Assembly: GCA_937888905.1 (NCBI GenBank)
Contig: CALATA010000007.1
Location: 186,001 to 250,000, forward strand
Source of the DNA: Terrimonas sp937888905
GTDB lineage: Bacteria > Bacteroidota > Bacteroidia > Chitinophagales > Chitinophagaceae
Reading direction: 5' to 3'
Length of the DNA stretch: 64,000 bases
Shown in pieces: positions 15,321 to 23,433 of the stretch. The position numbers and the translations under genes were made by a program. The notes under the pieces were generated by a model. It searched no databases, had not been told where the DNA came from, and worked only from the letters and a program-made list of their open reading frames with translations. How positions within the stretch are numbered: the stretch's first letter is position 1; each line of letters starts with the position of its first letter.

Positions 15321-15393
15321 GCCGCATGATGATCGTTCTTTAAAACTATTTTTAAACAAAACACTTCTTGCAGAAAGAAGCGAGGACACAACC

Positions 15394-16383
15394 ATGAAAG
15401 TCGCAGTCGTCGGCGCCACCGGTCTGGTAGGCACCAAAATGTTACAGGTATTGGCAGAAAGAAATTTCCCGGTATCCGAACTCTTACCGGTAGCTTCAGA
15501 AAAATCAGTGGGTAAGGAAATCACCTTCCGTGATAAAACGTATAAGGTGGTAAGCATGACGGATGCCATTGCCGCGAAACCTGATGTGGCTTTGTTCTCA
15601 GCTGGTGGCAGTACTTCGCTGGAATGGGCTCCCCGTTTTGCAGAAGCAGGTATCACGGTGATCGATAACTCGTCTGCCTGGCGCATGGATCCGGCCCGTC
15701 CGCTGATCGTGCCCGAGATCAATGCAGATATTCTTACGGCGGATGACAAGATCATCGCCAATCCCAATTGTTCTACGATCCAGATGGTCGTTGCGCTAAA
15801 TCCGCTGCACAAACGCTATGGGATCAAACGCGTGGTGGTATCTACTTACCAGAGTGTGACCGGCACCGGCGTGAAGGCCGTTACCCAACTCGAAAACGAA
15901 CGTAAGGGCGTGTCAGGCGAAATGGCCTATAAGTACCAGATCGATCTCAACGTGATTCCGCAGATCGATGTATTCCTCGATAATGGCTACACCAAAGAGG
16001 AAATGAAGATGGTGCTTGAGACAAAAAAGATCATGCGTGATGATAATATCCGCGTTACGTCCACTACCGTGCGTATTCCGGTTATGGGCGGCCACAGTGA
16101 AAGTGTGAACGTGGAATTTGCGCAGGACTTCGATCTTGCGGAACTGCGATCATTACTCGAAGCTGCGCCCGGCGTAGTGGTAACAGATGACATTGCCAAT
16201 CAGTTGTACCCGATGCCCAAAGATGCGCATGAAAAAGATGAAGTATTTGTGGGCCGTCTACGCCGCGATGAAACGCAGGAGAATACCCTCAACATGTGGA
16301 TCGTTTCCGACAACCTGCGGAAAGGTGCTGCTACGAATGCAGTGCAGATCGCGGAGTACCTTGCGGAAAAAGGTTTGCTTTAA
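15394..16383 (+). CDS. asd: Aspartate-semialdehyde dehydrogenase
   Basis: A 329-residue enzyme that reduces aspartyl phosphate to aspartate semialdehyde with NADPH, the branch point to lysine/diaminopimelate, threonine, methionine and isoleucine. The NADP motif GATGLVGTKML is at residues 7-17, the catalytic Cys126 sits in ANPNCSTIQM, and the late GGHSES carries His234. Length fits the short bacterial form. ATG 15394 is the family start; the frame extends further upstream but those 31 codons include the terminator. Expression is probably controlled by the attenuator in front of it. A strong terminator follows the gene. Confidence 0.96.
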   Translation: MKVAVVGATGLVGTKMLQVLAERNFPVSELLPVASEKSVGKEITFRDKTYKVVSMTDAIAAKPDVALFSAGGSTSLEWAPRFAEAGITVIDNSSAWRMDPARPLIVPEINADILTADDKIIANPNCSTIQMVVALNPLHKRYGIKRVVVSTYQSVTGTGVKAVTQLENERKGVSGEMAYKYQIDLNVIPQIDVFLDNGYTKEEMKMVLETKKIMRDDNIRVTSTTVRIPVMGGHSESVNVEFAQDFDLAELRSLLEAAPGVVVTDDIANQLYPMPKDAHEKDEVFVGRLRRDETQENTLNMWIVSDNLRKGAATNAVQIAEYLAEKGLL

Positions 16384-16394
16384 GGCAAACCTTT

Positions 16395-16500
16395 TAATTA
16401 GCCAATTTGATGATTTGACAATTTGAAAGTGGCGATAGCAAAAAGCTTTCCTGATCGGGAAAGCTTTTTTATTGTCTAATTATCAAATTTTCAAATTAGC
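16395..16500. repeat. AATTTG-type inverted repeat around the asd terminator
   Basis: Two AT-rich arms, AGCCAATTTGATGATTTGAC (near 16400-16419) and its approximate complement ending TTTTCAAATTAGCC (16486-16500), flank the terminator hairpin. The same arrangement recurs at 58480-58573. Confidence 0.65.
16441..16470 (+). terminator. Intrinsic terminator of asd (probably bidirectional)
   Basis: Stem AAAAGCTTTCC / GGAAAGCTTTT (11 pairs), loop TGATCG, ending in T6; the mirror A-run means it could also stop minus-strand transcription from the DUF2461 gene. Confidence 0.85.
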
Positions 16501-16503
16501 CGA

Positions 16504-17169
16504 TCAGCTCTGCATCGCCTCATTCAGAAAAGTATTCAACGGCTGAATGGCTTCAAATGCCGCGACGACCTTTTTGGCCAGATCCGGAGAAGAAAGATCT
16601 TCATCGGAGATATCGACCATGGCAACAAAACTTTTCAGTTTCAGGTATTCTGCCGCAGGGTTGTCGGCTTCGTATCCTTTGGGTACGCGACTCAGTGCGT
16701 CTTCCCTGGAAAGCTCACCAAAGAGCGATTGAAATTTCTTCGATTCCACTATTTTTTTAAAGGCAGGCAGATTGTAATCGATCTCCTGGCGGATTTTGGC
16801 GAGCTCGGCTGGCTGCGGTTGCCACACACCTCCGCCTGCGAAGGATTTTTTACCCGGCTCCATGTGAAAGTAGTAACCCGCCAGCGTCGACTTCTTGCCT
16901 CCCTGGTTGATACTGGCGGCAAAATTCTTTTTGTAAGGCGTTTTGTCTTTGGCAAAGCGGATGTCGCGGTTGATGCGGAACATACAGTTCTTACCGATCT
17001 GATCGCTGATCAACGGATCTTTTTTGCTGTGCTTGCGGATGATCTCATCGATCAAAGCTGCGAAGTCCTGCCGCGATGCTTCGTATATCGAACGGTTTTT
17101 GTCAAACCACGGCTTGTTGTTATTTTTCTGAAGATCCCTGAGGAACTTGATGGTTTCTTTTTGAAGCAT
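16504..17169 (-). CDS. DUF2461 (TIGR02453) family protein
   Basis: A 221-residue protein with the family hallmarks: the N-terminal FLRDLQKNNNKPWFDKNR, the central FRINRDIRFAKDKTPYKKNFAA, and the YYFHMEPGKKSFAGGGVW block. This family is widespread in Bacteroidota and its biochemical role is not established to my knowledge. It is convergent with asd and shares the bidirectional terminator between them. An upstream A/T homopolymer and repeat arrays separate it from ligA, so it is likely to be a single-gene unit. Confidence 0.88.
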   Translation of the reverse strand: MLQKETIKFLRDLQKNNNKPWFDKNRSIYEASRQDFAALIDEIIRKHSKKDPLISDQIGKNCMFRINRDIRFAKDKTPYKKNFAASINQGGKKSTLAGYYFHMEPGKKSFAGGGVWQPQPAELAKIRQEIDYNLPAFKKIVESKKFQSLFGELSREDALSRVPKGYEADNPAAEYLKLKSFVAMVDISDEDLSSPDLAKKVVAAFEAIQPLNTFLNEAMQS

Positions 17170-17198
17170 TTTTTTTTTAATTCAAAAGTCAAAAGTGT

Positions 17199-17292
17199 GA
17201 ATCGTCAATCGTGAATCGTCAATCGTGAATGGTCAGTACTCTCTATACTTGTAACTTAATACTTATTACTTACTACTTAATACTTAATACGG
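17199..17292. repeat. Repeat island: ATCGTCAATCGTGA array plus ACTTATTACTTA array
   Basis: Bases 17199-17235 are units of the CATTGACGATT family in reverse orientation (GAATCGTCAATCGT). Bases 17236-17287 are AT-rich units such as TAACTTAATACTTATTACT. The island ends with GGCTGTTT (17291), the complement of the AAACAGCC linker of other islands. It fills the gap between the DUF2461 and ligA genes. Confidence 0.72.
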
Positions 17293-17307
17293 CTGTTTAC
17301 CCTCACC

Positions 17308-19401
17308 TTACTCCTCCAACAATTTCAAAAACTCCGCCTCCGAAATTATTTTCACCGTATTGATCTTCTTCGCTTTTTCCAATTTACTGCCGGCATCTTC
17401 ACCCACTACCAAGTAATTCAACTTGGCGCTCACACCACTGAGCAGCTTGCCACCCTTGGCTTCCGCCATGGCTTCGGCATCGCTTCTTTTTAAGGTTGGT
17501 AAAGTACCGGTGAACAAAAATGTCAACCCTTCCAGATTGCCCGAGGACACGAAATCCTTTTTATTATTACGCAGACTGAGCCCCAATTGTTCAAGCTGCT
17601 CCAGCATCGCAATGTTTTGCGGATTGCTGAAGAAGTGTTGCACGCTTCCCGCAACTTTAGGGCCGATGTCTTCCAGTGATTGCAATTGTTCGATGGTGAA
17701 TTCTCTGAGGTCCAGCAAATGCGTCACCGTATTGGCCAGCGTTTTTGCTGTCGTTTCCCCGACAAAACGGATGCCCAGGCCAAAGACCAGCCGGTGCAAC
17801 GGTTGCTGCCGCGAATGATCGATTGCCGCTTTGAGGTTATCAATGGATTTTTTCCCAAATCCTTCCCAGGTGCCGATGGTTTCAAAGTCGAGCTGATAAA
17901 TCCCGGGAATATCTTTCAACAATCCCGCCTCGTAAAATTTGCGCACGTTGGCATCACCAAAACCGCGGATGTCCATGGCATCTTTACTCGCAAAGTGAAT
18001 CATGCGCTCTACCACCTGCGCGGGACATTCAATGTTGATACAGCGCCATACCGCTTCGCCTTCTTCTTTGAATAATCGGCTGCTGCAGACCGGACAGGTA
18101 CCGGGAAACACAACAGGTTTCTCACTGCCGGTTCTCAACTCAGCCATTGATTTTACAATATAAGGAATCACATCGCCGGCTCTTTCCACCAATACGGTAT
18201 CGCCAATCATCAGGTCCTTTTCTTTTATGATGTCTTCGTTGAAAAGAGAAATGGAGGATACGGTTACACCGCCGATCGGCACCGGTTGTATTTTGGCTAC
18301 CGGGGTAATAGAACCCGTACGGCCAACCTGAAATTCCACATTTTGTAAAATACTGGTGGCCTGCCTCGCCTTGAACTTGTAAGCGATCGCCCAACGCGGA
18401 TGGTGGGTGGTCATGCCCATCTTGTCCTGCAGTTCAGTGGAGTTTACCTTGATTACCATGCCATCGATCTCATAAGGGAGGTCATCTCTTGTTTGTTCAA
18501 ACGAAAGACAATAATCGATCACACCCTGGATGCCTTTGAAAACCTGCTTTTCTTTCTGCGGACTTCTGAAGCCGAGGTCCCACAACATTTTGAGTGAGCC
18601 GGCATGTGTGTCCAAAGCCTCCGGCGATTGCGCACCGGGCAAAAGGTTCACGTAACTGATATGGTAAACGAATGCTTCGAGTTTGCGGCGGCTTACTTCC
18701 GCGGAATCTTTGATGCGTAAGGTACCGGCCGCGGCATTGCGCGGATTAGCCAGGGGGGCCTGTCCCTGCTCGATCAGTTTTTCATTGAACTGACGAAAGT
18801 TTTCTTTGTTGATCAACACTTCTCCACGAATTTCCACCTGTTCAATGCCATATTTGGAAAAACCGGCAGATAATGGGAGTGAACGGATCTGTTTCACATT
18901 GGTGGTGATCTCGTCGCCTTCCACGCCGTCGCCGCGGGTGGCGCCGCGCACCAGCATATCGTTTTCATAGATCAATGAAATGCTGCCGCCATCAAATTTG
19001 GGTTCAACGCAATATTCAATTTCACTCAGGCCCGACAGTTCACGCGCTTTGCGGTCGAAGTCGAGCAGGTCGTCGCTGTTGTAGGAGTTGTCGAGCGAAA
19101 GCATCGGCACCAGGTGCGTGGCGGAGGGAAAATCCCTGGTAAGCCCTTTGGCTACGCGCTGTGTGGGCGAATCTGCTGTCCGCAGCTCAGGATGAGCGGC
19201 TTCGATGCGCTCCAATGCTTTAAAGAGCTGATCATATTCGAAGTCGGCAATCAGCGGATCATTGAGAATATAATAACGGTATTCATGAAAGCGCAATACG
19301 TTGCGCAGGTCTTCCAATTGTTTGGTACCGATGGCATCAGGTGCTTTCAGAAGCGAAGCCGTTTCCTGTTGCAGATGCCTGGTTTCATTTGCATTATACA
19401 T
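17308..19401 (-). CDS. ligA: NAD-dependent DNA ligase
   Basis: A 697-residue ligase that seals nicks in replication and repair using NAD+. The nucleotidyltransferase motif KFDG carries the adenylated Lys135. An OB domain follows, then a four-cysteine zinc finger (CPVC near residue 430, then C-N-I-E-C), helix-hairpin-helix repeats (IRGFGDANVRKF, VFGLGIRFVGETTA, LEDIGPKVAGSV) and a C-terminal BRCT domain (LEGLTFLFTGTL). All domains are complete. Start at ATG 19401 was chosen; upstream in-frame codons read MFHRWCF and look non-coding. The gene diverges from the amylase gene. Confidence 0.97.
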   Translation of the reverse strand: MYNANETRHLQQETASLLKAPDAIGTKQLEDLRNVLRFHEYRYYILNDPLIADFEYDQLFKALERIEAAHPELRTADSPTQRVAKGLTRDFPSATHLVPMLSLDNSYNSDDLLDFDRKARELSGLSEIEYCVEPKFDGGSISLIYENDMLVRGATRGDGVEGDEITTNVKQIRSLPLSAGFSKYGIEQVEIRGEVLINKENFRQFNEKLIEQGQAPLANPRNAAAGTLRIKDSAEVSRRKLEAFVYHISYVNLLPGAQSPEALDTHAGSLKMLWDLGFRSPQKEKQVFKGIQGVIDYCLSFEQTRDDLPYEIDGMVIKVNSTELQDKMGMTTHHPRWAIAYKFKARQATSILQNVEFQVGRTGSITPVAKIQPVPIGGVTVSSISLFNEDIIKEKDLMIGDTVLVERAGDVIPYIVKSMAELRTGSEKPVVFPGTCPVCSSRLFKEEGEAVWRCINIECPAQVVERMIHFASKDAMDIRGFGDANVRKFYEAGLLKDIPGIYQLDFETIGTWEGFGKKSIDNLKAAIDHSRQQPLHRLVFGLGIRFVGETTAKTLANTVTHLLDLREFTIEQLQSLEDIGPKVAGSVQHFFSNPQNIAMLEQLEQLGLSLRNNKKDFVSSGNLEGLTFLFTGTLPTLKRSDAEAMAEAKGGKLLSGVSAKLNYLVVGEDAGSKLEKAKKINTVKIISEAEFLKLLEE

Positions 19402-19552
19402 GGCCGGATGTGTTTCGGGGTAAAGGTAATATATGAACGTGAAGCACCACCGGTGAAACACGACGAAGCGGGGTAGAAAAAATTAATGTGTAGAAAGTAC
19501 ATATTTATTATCTTCACTTTTCAAACGATGCCATTCCTAATCTGCTTGTCAA

Positions 19553-22480
19553 ATGAAGAAAGCTGCTTTTACCCTTCTGCTCATGCTGCCGGCACTTTTT
19601 GCCGCGGCCCAGTTACTGGAAACAACTCCGTTTTTTCCTAAGGACAATGATAACCTCGTCATCACGCTGGATGCCTCTATGGGCAACCGTGAGCTGGTCG
19701 GTTATAATTCCGATGATGTGTATGTGCATATCGGGCTGATTACGTCAGCGAGTGCCGATCAGAATGATTGGAAGTATGTACCGTTTGGCTGGGCCACTAC
19801 GCCCGCTGCCGCAAAAGCGGTTTCGCTGGGCAACAACCGTTTTCAGTACACCATCAACAACGTGCGGCAGTTTTTCAATGTACCGGTTGGTGAAACCATT
19901 CAGCGGATCGCTATTTTATTCCGCAGCGGCGATGGCAACCGCGTGCAGCGCAATGCGGACCAGTCCAACATGTACCTCAGGATTTATGGTGCGGAACTCG
20001 CAGCACGTTTCACTGTTCCTTTTTTTCAACCGAAATATATACCCGTTCCCGAAACCATCAACAAGTTTGCAGGCGATAATTTCCCCGTAACCGGCGTAGC
20101 CAGCGCATCCTCAGCGATGAAGCTGTACCTCAATGGTGCCGTTATTCAATCCGCTGCCAACGCCACAACGATCTCTGCAAATCCCGTACTGGTAGCTGGT
20201 AATGCGGAAGTGGTAGTGGAAGCCGACAACGGAACGACGGTGAAAAAAGATACTGTCCGCTTTTTTGTGGGCGGTGGCGTCACCACCGCGCCGCTTCCGG
20301 CAGGCGTGAAAGACGGCATCAACTACGCGGCGAATAATACAGAGGTTACCCTGGTTTTATTCGCACCCGGCAAAACAAGAATTTGCGTAACCGGGGAGTT
20401 TCCGGGTGGAGCGTGGACCGAGAACGCGGCTTTTCAAATGAATAAAACGCCCGATGGCCAGTATTGGTGGAAAACGATCACCGGGCTGACGCCGGGCACT
20501 GAATACGCTTTTCAATACCTGATCGACGGCACACTCCGCGTAGGTGATCCCTATTCCGAAAAAGTGCTGGACAAAGACAACGATCCTTTTATCTCTGCGG
20601 CTACTTATCCCGGATTGCGCGCTTATCCCGCCGGGCAATCGGGCATTGTGAGCATTGTGCAGACAGCCGCGCCGGTCTATAACTGGAGAACGACAGGTTA
20701 TGCACGTCCCGACAAACGCAACCTGGTGGTGTATGAATTACTGGTGCGCGATTTTCTTTCTGCCCGCAACTGGAATACGTTGCGCGATACATTGAATTAC
20801 CTGCAACGCATGGGCATCAACGCCATTGAGCTGATGCCGGTAAATGAATTTGACGGCAACCTGAGCTGGGGTTATAACCCCGCGTATTTCCTGGCGCCGG
20901 ATAAATATTACGGAACAAAAAATGCTTTCAAGGAGTTTATCGATACCTGCCACGGCCGCGGCATTGCCGTGATCATGGATATCGCGCTCAATCATGCCAC
21001 CGGTGCCTGTCCGCTTGCTGCTATGTGGTGGAACGGCGCCTCCAATCAGACGGCTGCCGACAACCCTTACTTTAACGTAGTGGCAAGACATCCGTTCAAT
21101 GTGTTTCATGATTTCAACCACGAAGCGGCACCAACGAAATATTTCTTCAAACGTGTGGTAGAGCATTGGCTGACAGAGTATAAGATCGATGGTTTCCGCT
21201 TTGACCTTTCCAAAGGATTTACGCAATTCAACTCTGGGTCCAACGTGGAGTTGTGGGGGAAATATGATGCAAGCCGCGTAGCCATCTGGAAAGCTTATTA
21301 CGATACCCTGCAACGCAAATCTCCCGGCAGTTATGCCATTCTCGAACATTTTGCCGAAAATCCCGAAGAGCAGGAACTGGCTGATTACGGCATGCTGTTC
21401 TGGGGCAATCACAATAAGAATTTCTCCCAGGCGGCAATGGGTTACAGTACACCCGACCCCGAAGGCAATACCTGGAATTTTGAAGGAGGTATTCATACCG
21501 TGCGCAACTGGACCAAACCGCACCTGATGACGTACATGGAAAGCCATGACGAAGAAAGAATGATGTACCGTGCCGTAACATTTGGCAACAGCGCCGGTAG
21601 TTATAATACCAAAGACACTACTACCGCATTGAAGCGCATGGAACTGAGTGCGGCATTTTTCTACAGCATTCCCGGTCCCAAAATGATCTGGCAGTTTGGC
21701 GAAACGGGATACGATTATTCGATCACTTCCTGTCATCCGGGCAACACCATTCCGCAACCTTATCCGAGTGATAACTGCCGCACGAGCGAGAAACCAATTC
21801 GTTGGGATTACCGTCAGCAGGCGCGCCGCACGCAGTTGTACAATGTATATGCAAAACTCGGTCAACTGCGGGGCAACTGGCGGTTCCGCGACGTATTTAC
21901 CGCCAATGAAACAACGATCGAGCGTGACCTGGCCGGCGCATTCAAATGGATACGGCTGCGTTCGGCCAGTGATACATCCGATATTATGGTGATCGGCAAC
22001 TTTGATGTGGTGGCACAAACGGCCGCCGTTACTTTCCCACGTGCAGGCGAATGGCGCGATTACCTGACCGATGCGCGCTTTGCGGCCACAGGCAATGCTC
22101 AGACCATTACTTTACAACCCGGCGAATATCATTTATACATCAACCGCGATCCTAACGGTCCTGCAGCCAACACGCCGGTTCCTCCCGACCCCGAACCGGA
22201 AGAAGAAGATCCTGGTACCGAACTGAAAGCGCAGGTATATCCGAATCCCGGCCGCTCTGATGTAAGCGTGCGACTGCACTTGCCGGAAGCCGGTGCTGTA
22301 AGAATAGAGATCATCGGCGCTACCGGGCAACGCATCGGTACTGCCTTCTCGGGCACACTCAACCGCGGCGTTCACCAGGTGGCGATCAACGACCAGACCA
22401 GCCGCCTGCCTGCAGGGCTTTTCTTTGTACGTGTAACCACGGCCATGGGCAATAAAACCTTAAAATTGCATGTGCCGTAA
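19553..22480 (+). CDS. Secreted alpha-amylase family (GH13) enzyme with T9SS sorting domain
   Basis: A 975-residue exported glycosidase. Order: signal peptide (1-20), an N-terminal DUF4961-like beta domain (about 21-140), a linker domain, a CBM48/E-set-like domain (about 260-345), the GH13 barrel, and a C-terminal beta domain starting VYPNPGRSD typical of type A type-IX secretion sorting signals, ending KLHVP. Catalytic residues: nucleophile Asp551 (GFRFD), acid/base Glu598 (ILEHF), Asp666 (ESHDEE); region I reads DIALNHATG. It should be exported through the T9SS and cut alpha-glucans outside the cell, feeding the SusCD system that follows. Branching or debranching specificity cannot be excluded. 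Confidence 0.9.
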   Translation: MKKAAFTLLLMLPALFAAAQLLETTPFFPKDNDNLVITLDASMGNRELVGYNSDDVYVHIGLITSASADQNDWKYVPFGWATTPAAAKAVSLGNNRFQYTINNVRQFFNVPVGETIQRIAILFRSGDGNRVQRNADQSNMYLRIYGAELAARFTVPFFQPKYIPVPETINKFAGDNFPVTGVASASSAMKLYLNGAVIQSAANATTISANPVLVAGNAEVVVEADNGTTVKKDTVRFFVGGGVTTAPLPAGVKDGINYAANNTEVTLVLFAPGKTRICVTGEFPGGAWTENAAFQMNKTPDGQYWWKTITGLTPGTEYAFQYLIDGTLRVGDPYSEKVLDKDNDPFISAATYPGLRAYPAGQSGIVSIVQTAAPVYNWRTTGYARPDKRNLVVYELLVRDFLSARNWNTLRDTLNYLQRMGINAIELMPVNEFDGNLSWGYNPAYFLAPDKYYGTKNAFKEFIDTCHGRGIAVIMDIALNHATGACPLAAMWWNGASNQTAADNPYFNVVARHPFNVFHDFNHEAAPTKYFFKRVVEHWLTEYKIDGFRFDLSKGFTQFNSGSNVELWGKYDASRVAIWKAYYDTLQRKSPGSYAILEHFAENPEEQELADYGMLFWGNHNKNFSQAAMGYSTPDPEGNTWNFEGGIHTVRNWTKPHLMTYMESHDEERMMYRAVTFGNSAGSYNTKDTTTALKRMELSAAFFYSIPGPKMIWQFGETGYDYSITSCHPGNTIPQPYPSDNCRTSEKPIRWDYRQQARRTQLYNVYAKLGQLRGNWRFRDVFTANETTIERDLAGAFKWIRLRSASDTSDIMVIGNFDVVAQTAAVTFPRAGEWRDYLTDARFAATGNAQTITLQPGEYHLYINRDPNGPAANTPVPPDPEPEEEDPGTELKAQVYPNPGRSDVSVRLHLPEAGAVRIEIIGATGQRIGTAFSGTLNRGVHQVAINDQTSRLPAGLFFVRVTTAMGNKTLKLHVP

Positions 22481-22543
22481 AAACGCAGCATCTATACTAA
22501 GCTGTAAGTTTATATTTTTGAACTCTTCATTCAATCATCGGTT

Positions 22544-23275
22544 ATGCCCAAAAACTCATCGCTTAAGACGGCGGAACTTGAAAAAATAAGTCACCTCGAC
22601 TATTTCAATATAGCCATCTCGGTGGACTGTGTGATCTTCGGATATGATAACAAAGAGCTGAAAGTGCTGCTGATCAAGTCGGATCTGGAGGAGTTTGAAG
22701 GATTGTATTCCCTGCTTGGCGACCTGGTGCGTCCCGATGAAGACCTGGATTCGGCATCTTACCGCGTATTACGCGAGCGCACGGGGCTGGATGATGTATT
22801 CCTGGAGCAGGTGCATACGTTCGGCAGCATTAACCGTCACCCTTCGGGGCGTGTAATCACTACCGCGTATTATGCCCTGGTGGATATCAAACACCACAAG
22901 CTCAAGCTGAATCACAACGATCTGCACTGGCATTCGGTGAATGATATCCGTAAGCTGGCATTTGACCACAAAAGCATCCTGGAAACCTGTCTCAACCGTT
23001 TGCGTGAGCAGATCATGGAACATCCGGTGGTGTTCAACCTGTTATCGGAGAAATTCTCACTCCGTGAATTGCAGGAACTGTACCAGGCGATCCTGGATAC
23101 GGACCTGGACCGCCGCAACTTCCGCAAAAAAATCGCGATCAAAGACTGGCTGCTGGATCTCAATGAAATGGAAGACGATGTGCCGCACCGTCCGGGTAAA
23201 CTCTACAAACTGAAGCCGGAATTCCGCAAAAAGAACCAGCGCCGCAAAGCGGGCAGTTCAGTGCTGGCCGGTTAA
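22544..23275 (+). CDS. NrtR-type regulator: Nudix-like domain with winged-helix C-terminus
   Basis: A 243-residue transcription factor of the NrtR type. The N-terminal domain has the Nudix fold blocks AISVDCVIFGYDNKELKVLLIK and LLGDLVRPDEDLDSASYRVL, but the Nudix box is degenerate (the REUxEE core reads RVLRER), so hydrolase activity is unlikely. The C-terminal part (FSLRELQELYQAIL, then RRNFRKKI) is the winged helix-turn-helix. In Bacteroidota this family often controls sugar-use genes (AraR of Bacteroides is one). It sits between the amylase and SusC genes, 63 bases after the former, and probably senses a starch-derived effector. Confidence 0.87.
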   Translation: MPKNSSLKTAELEKISHLDYFNIAISVDCVIFGYDNKELKVLLIKSDLEEFEGLYSLLGDLVRPDEDLDSASYRVLRERTGLDDVFLEQVHTFGSINRHPSGRVITTAYYALVDIKHHKLKLNHNDLHWHSVNDIRKLAFDHKSILETCLNRLREQIMEHPVVFNLLSEKFSLRELQELYQAILDTDLDRRNFRKKIAIKDWLLDLNEMEDDVPHRPGKLYKLKPEFRKKNQRRKAGSSVLAG

Positions 23276-23338
23276 TCCTTTTTTTCTGAAAGCCCCGGCT
23301 GGCGCCGGAATACGCCCGATTTTAACCGAAAATAAATT

Positions 23339-23368
23339 TTTGACATATTGTTTTTTGTTCTAACATTG
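23339..23368 (+). promoter_or_regulatory. Candidate promoter of the first SusC operon
   Basis: TTTG (23339-23342) followed after 18 bases by TAACATTG (23361-23368) approximates the Bacteroidota TTTG / TAnnTTTG pair, with one mismatch in the -7 box. Confidence 0.45.
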
Positions 23369-23375
23369 TGTCTTA

Positions 23376-23392
23376 AATACACATTGTGTATT
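23376..23392. promoter_or_regulatory. Palindrome AATACAC-ATT-GTGTATT, possible NrtR-type operator
   Basis: A perfect inverted repeat with seven-base arms starts eight bases after the -7 box of the SusC operon, that is over the expected transcription start. A half-site-like TGTGT (23366-23371 area) lies just upstream. The adjacent NrtR-type gene is the obvious candidate to bind it, as a repressor. No second copy was seen before the amylase gene. Confidence 0.45.
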
Positions 23393-23433
23393 TTTTCTCC
23401 TGAAACGAATTGCTTAACTATTAACGATTGCTT

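Noticed and set aside
20738..22018. A 426-codon open frame on the minus strand across the amylase gene
   Set aside because: It lies opposite the GH13 barrel with all catalytic motifs in the plus-strand frame. The translated product has the Cys/His/Arg-rich look of an antisense frame.
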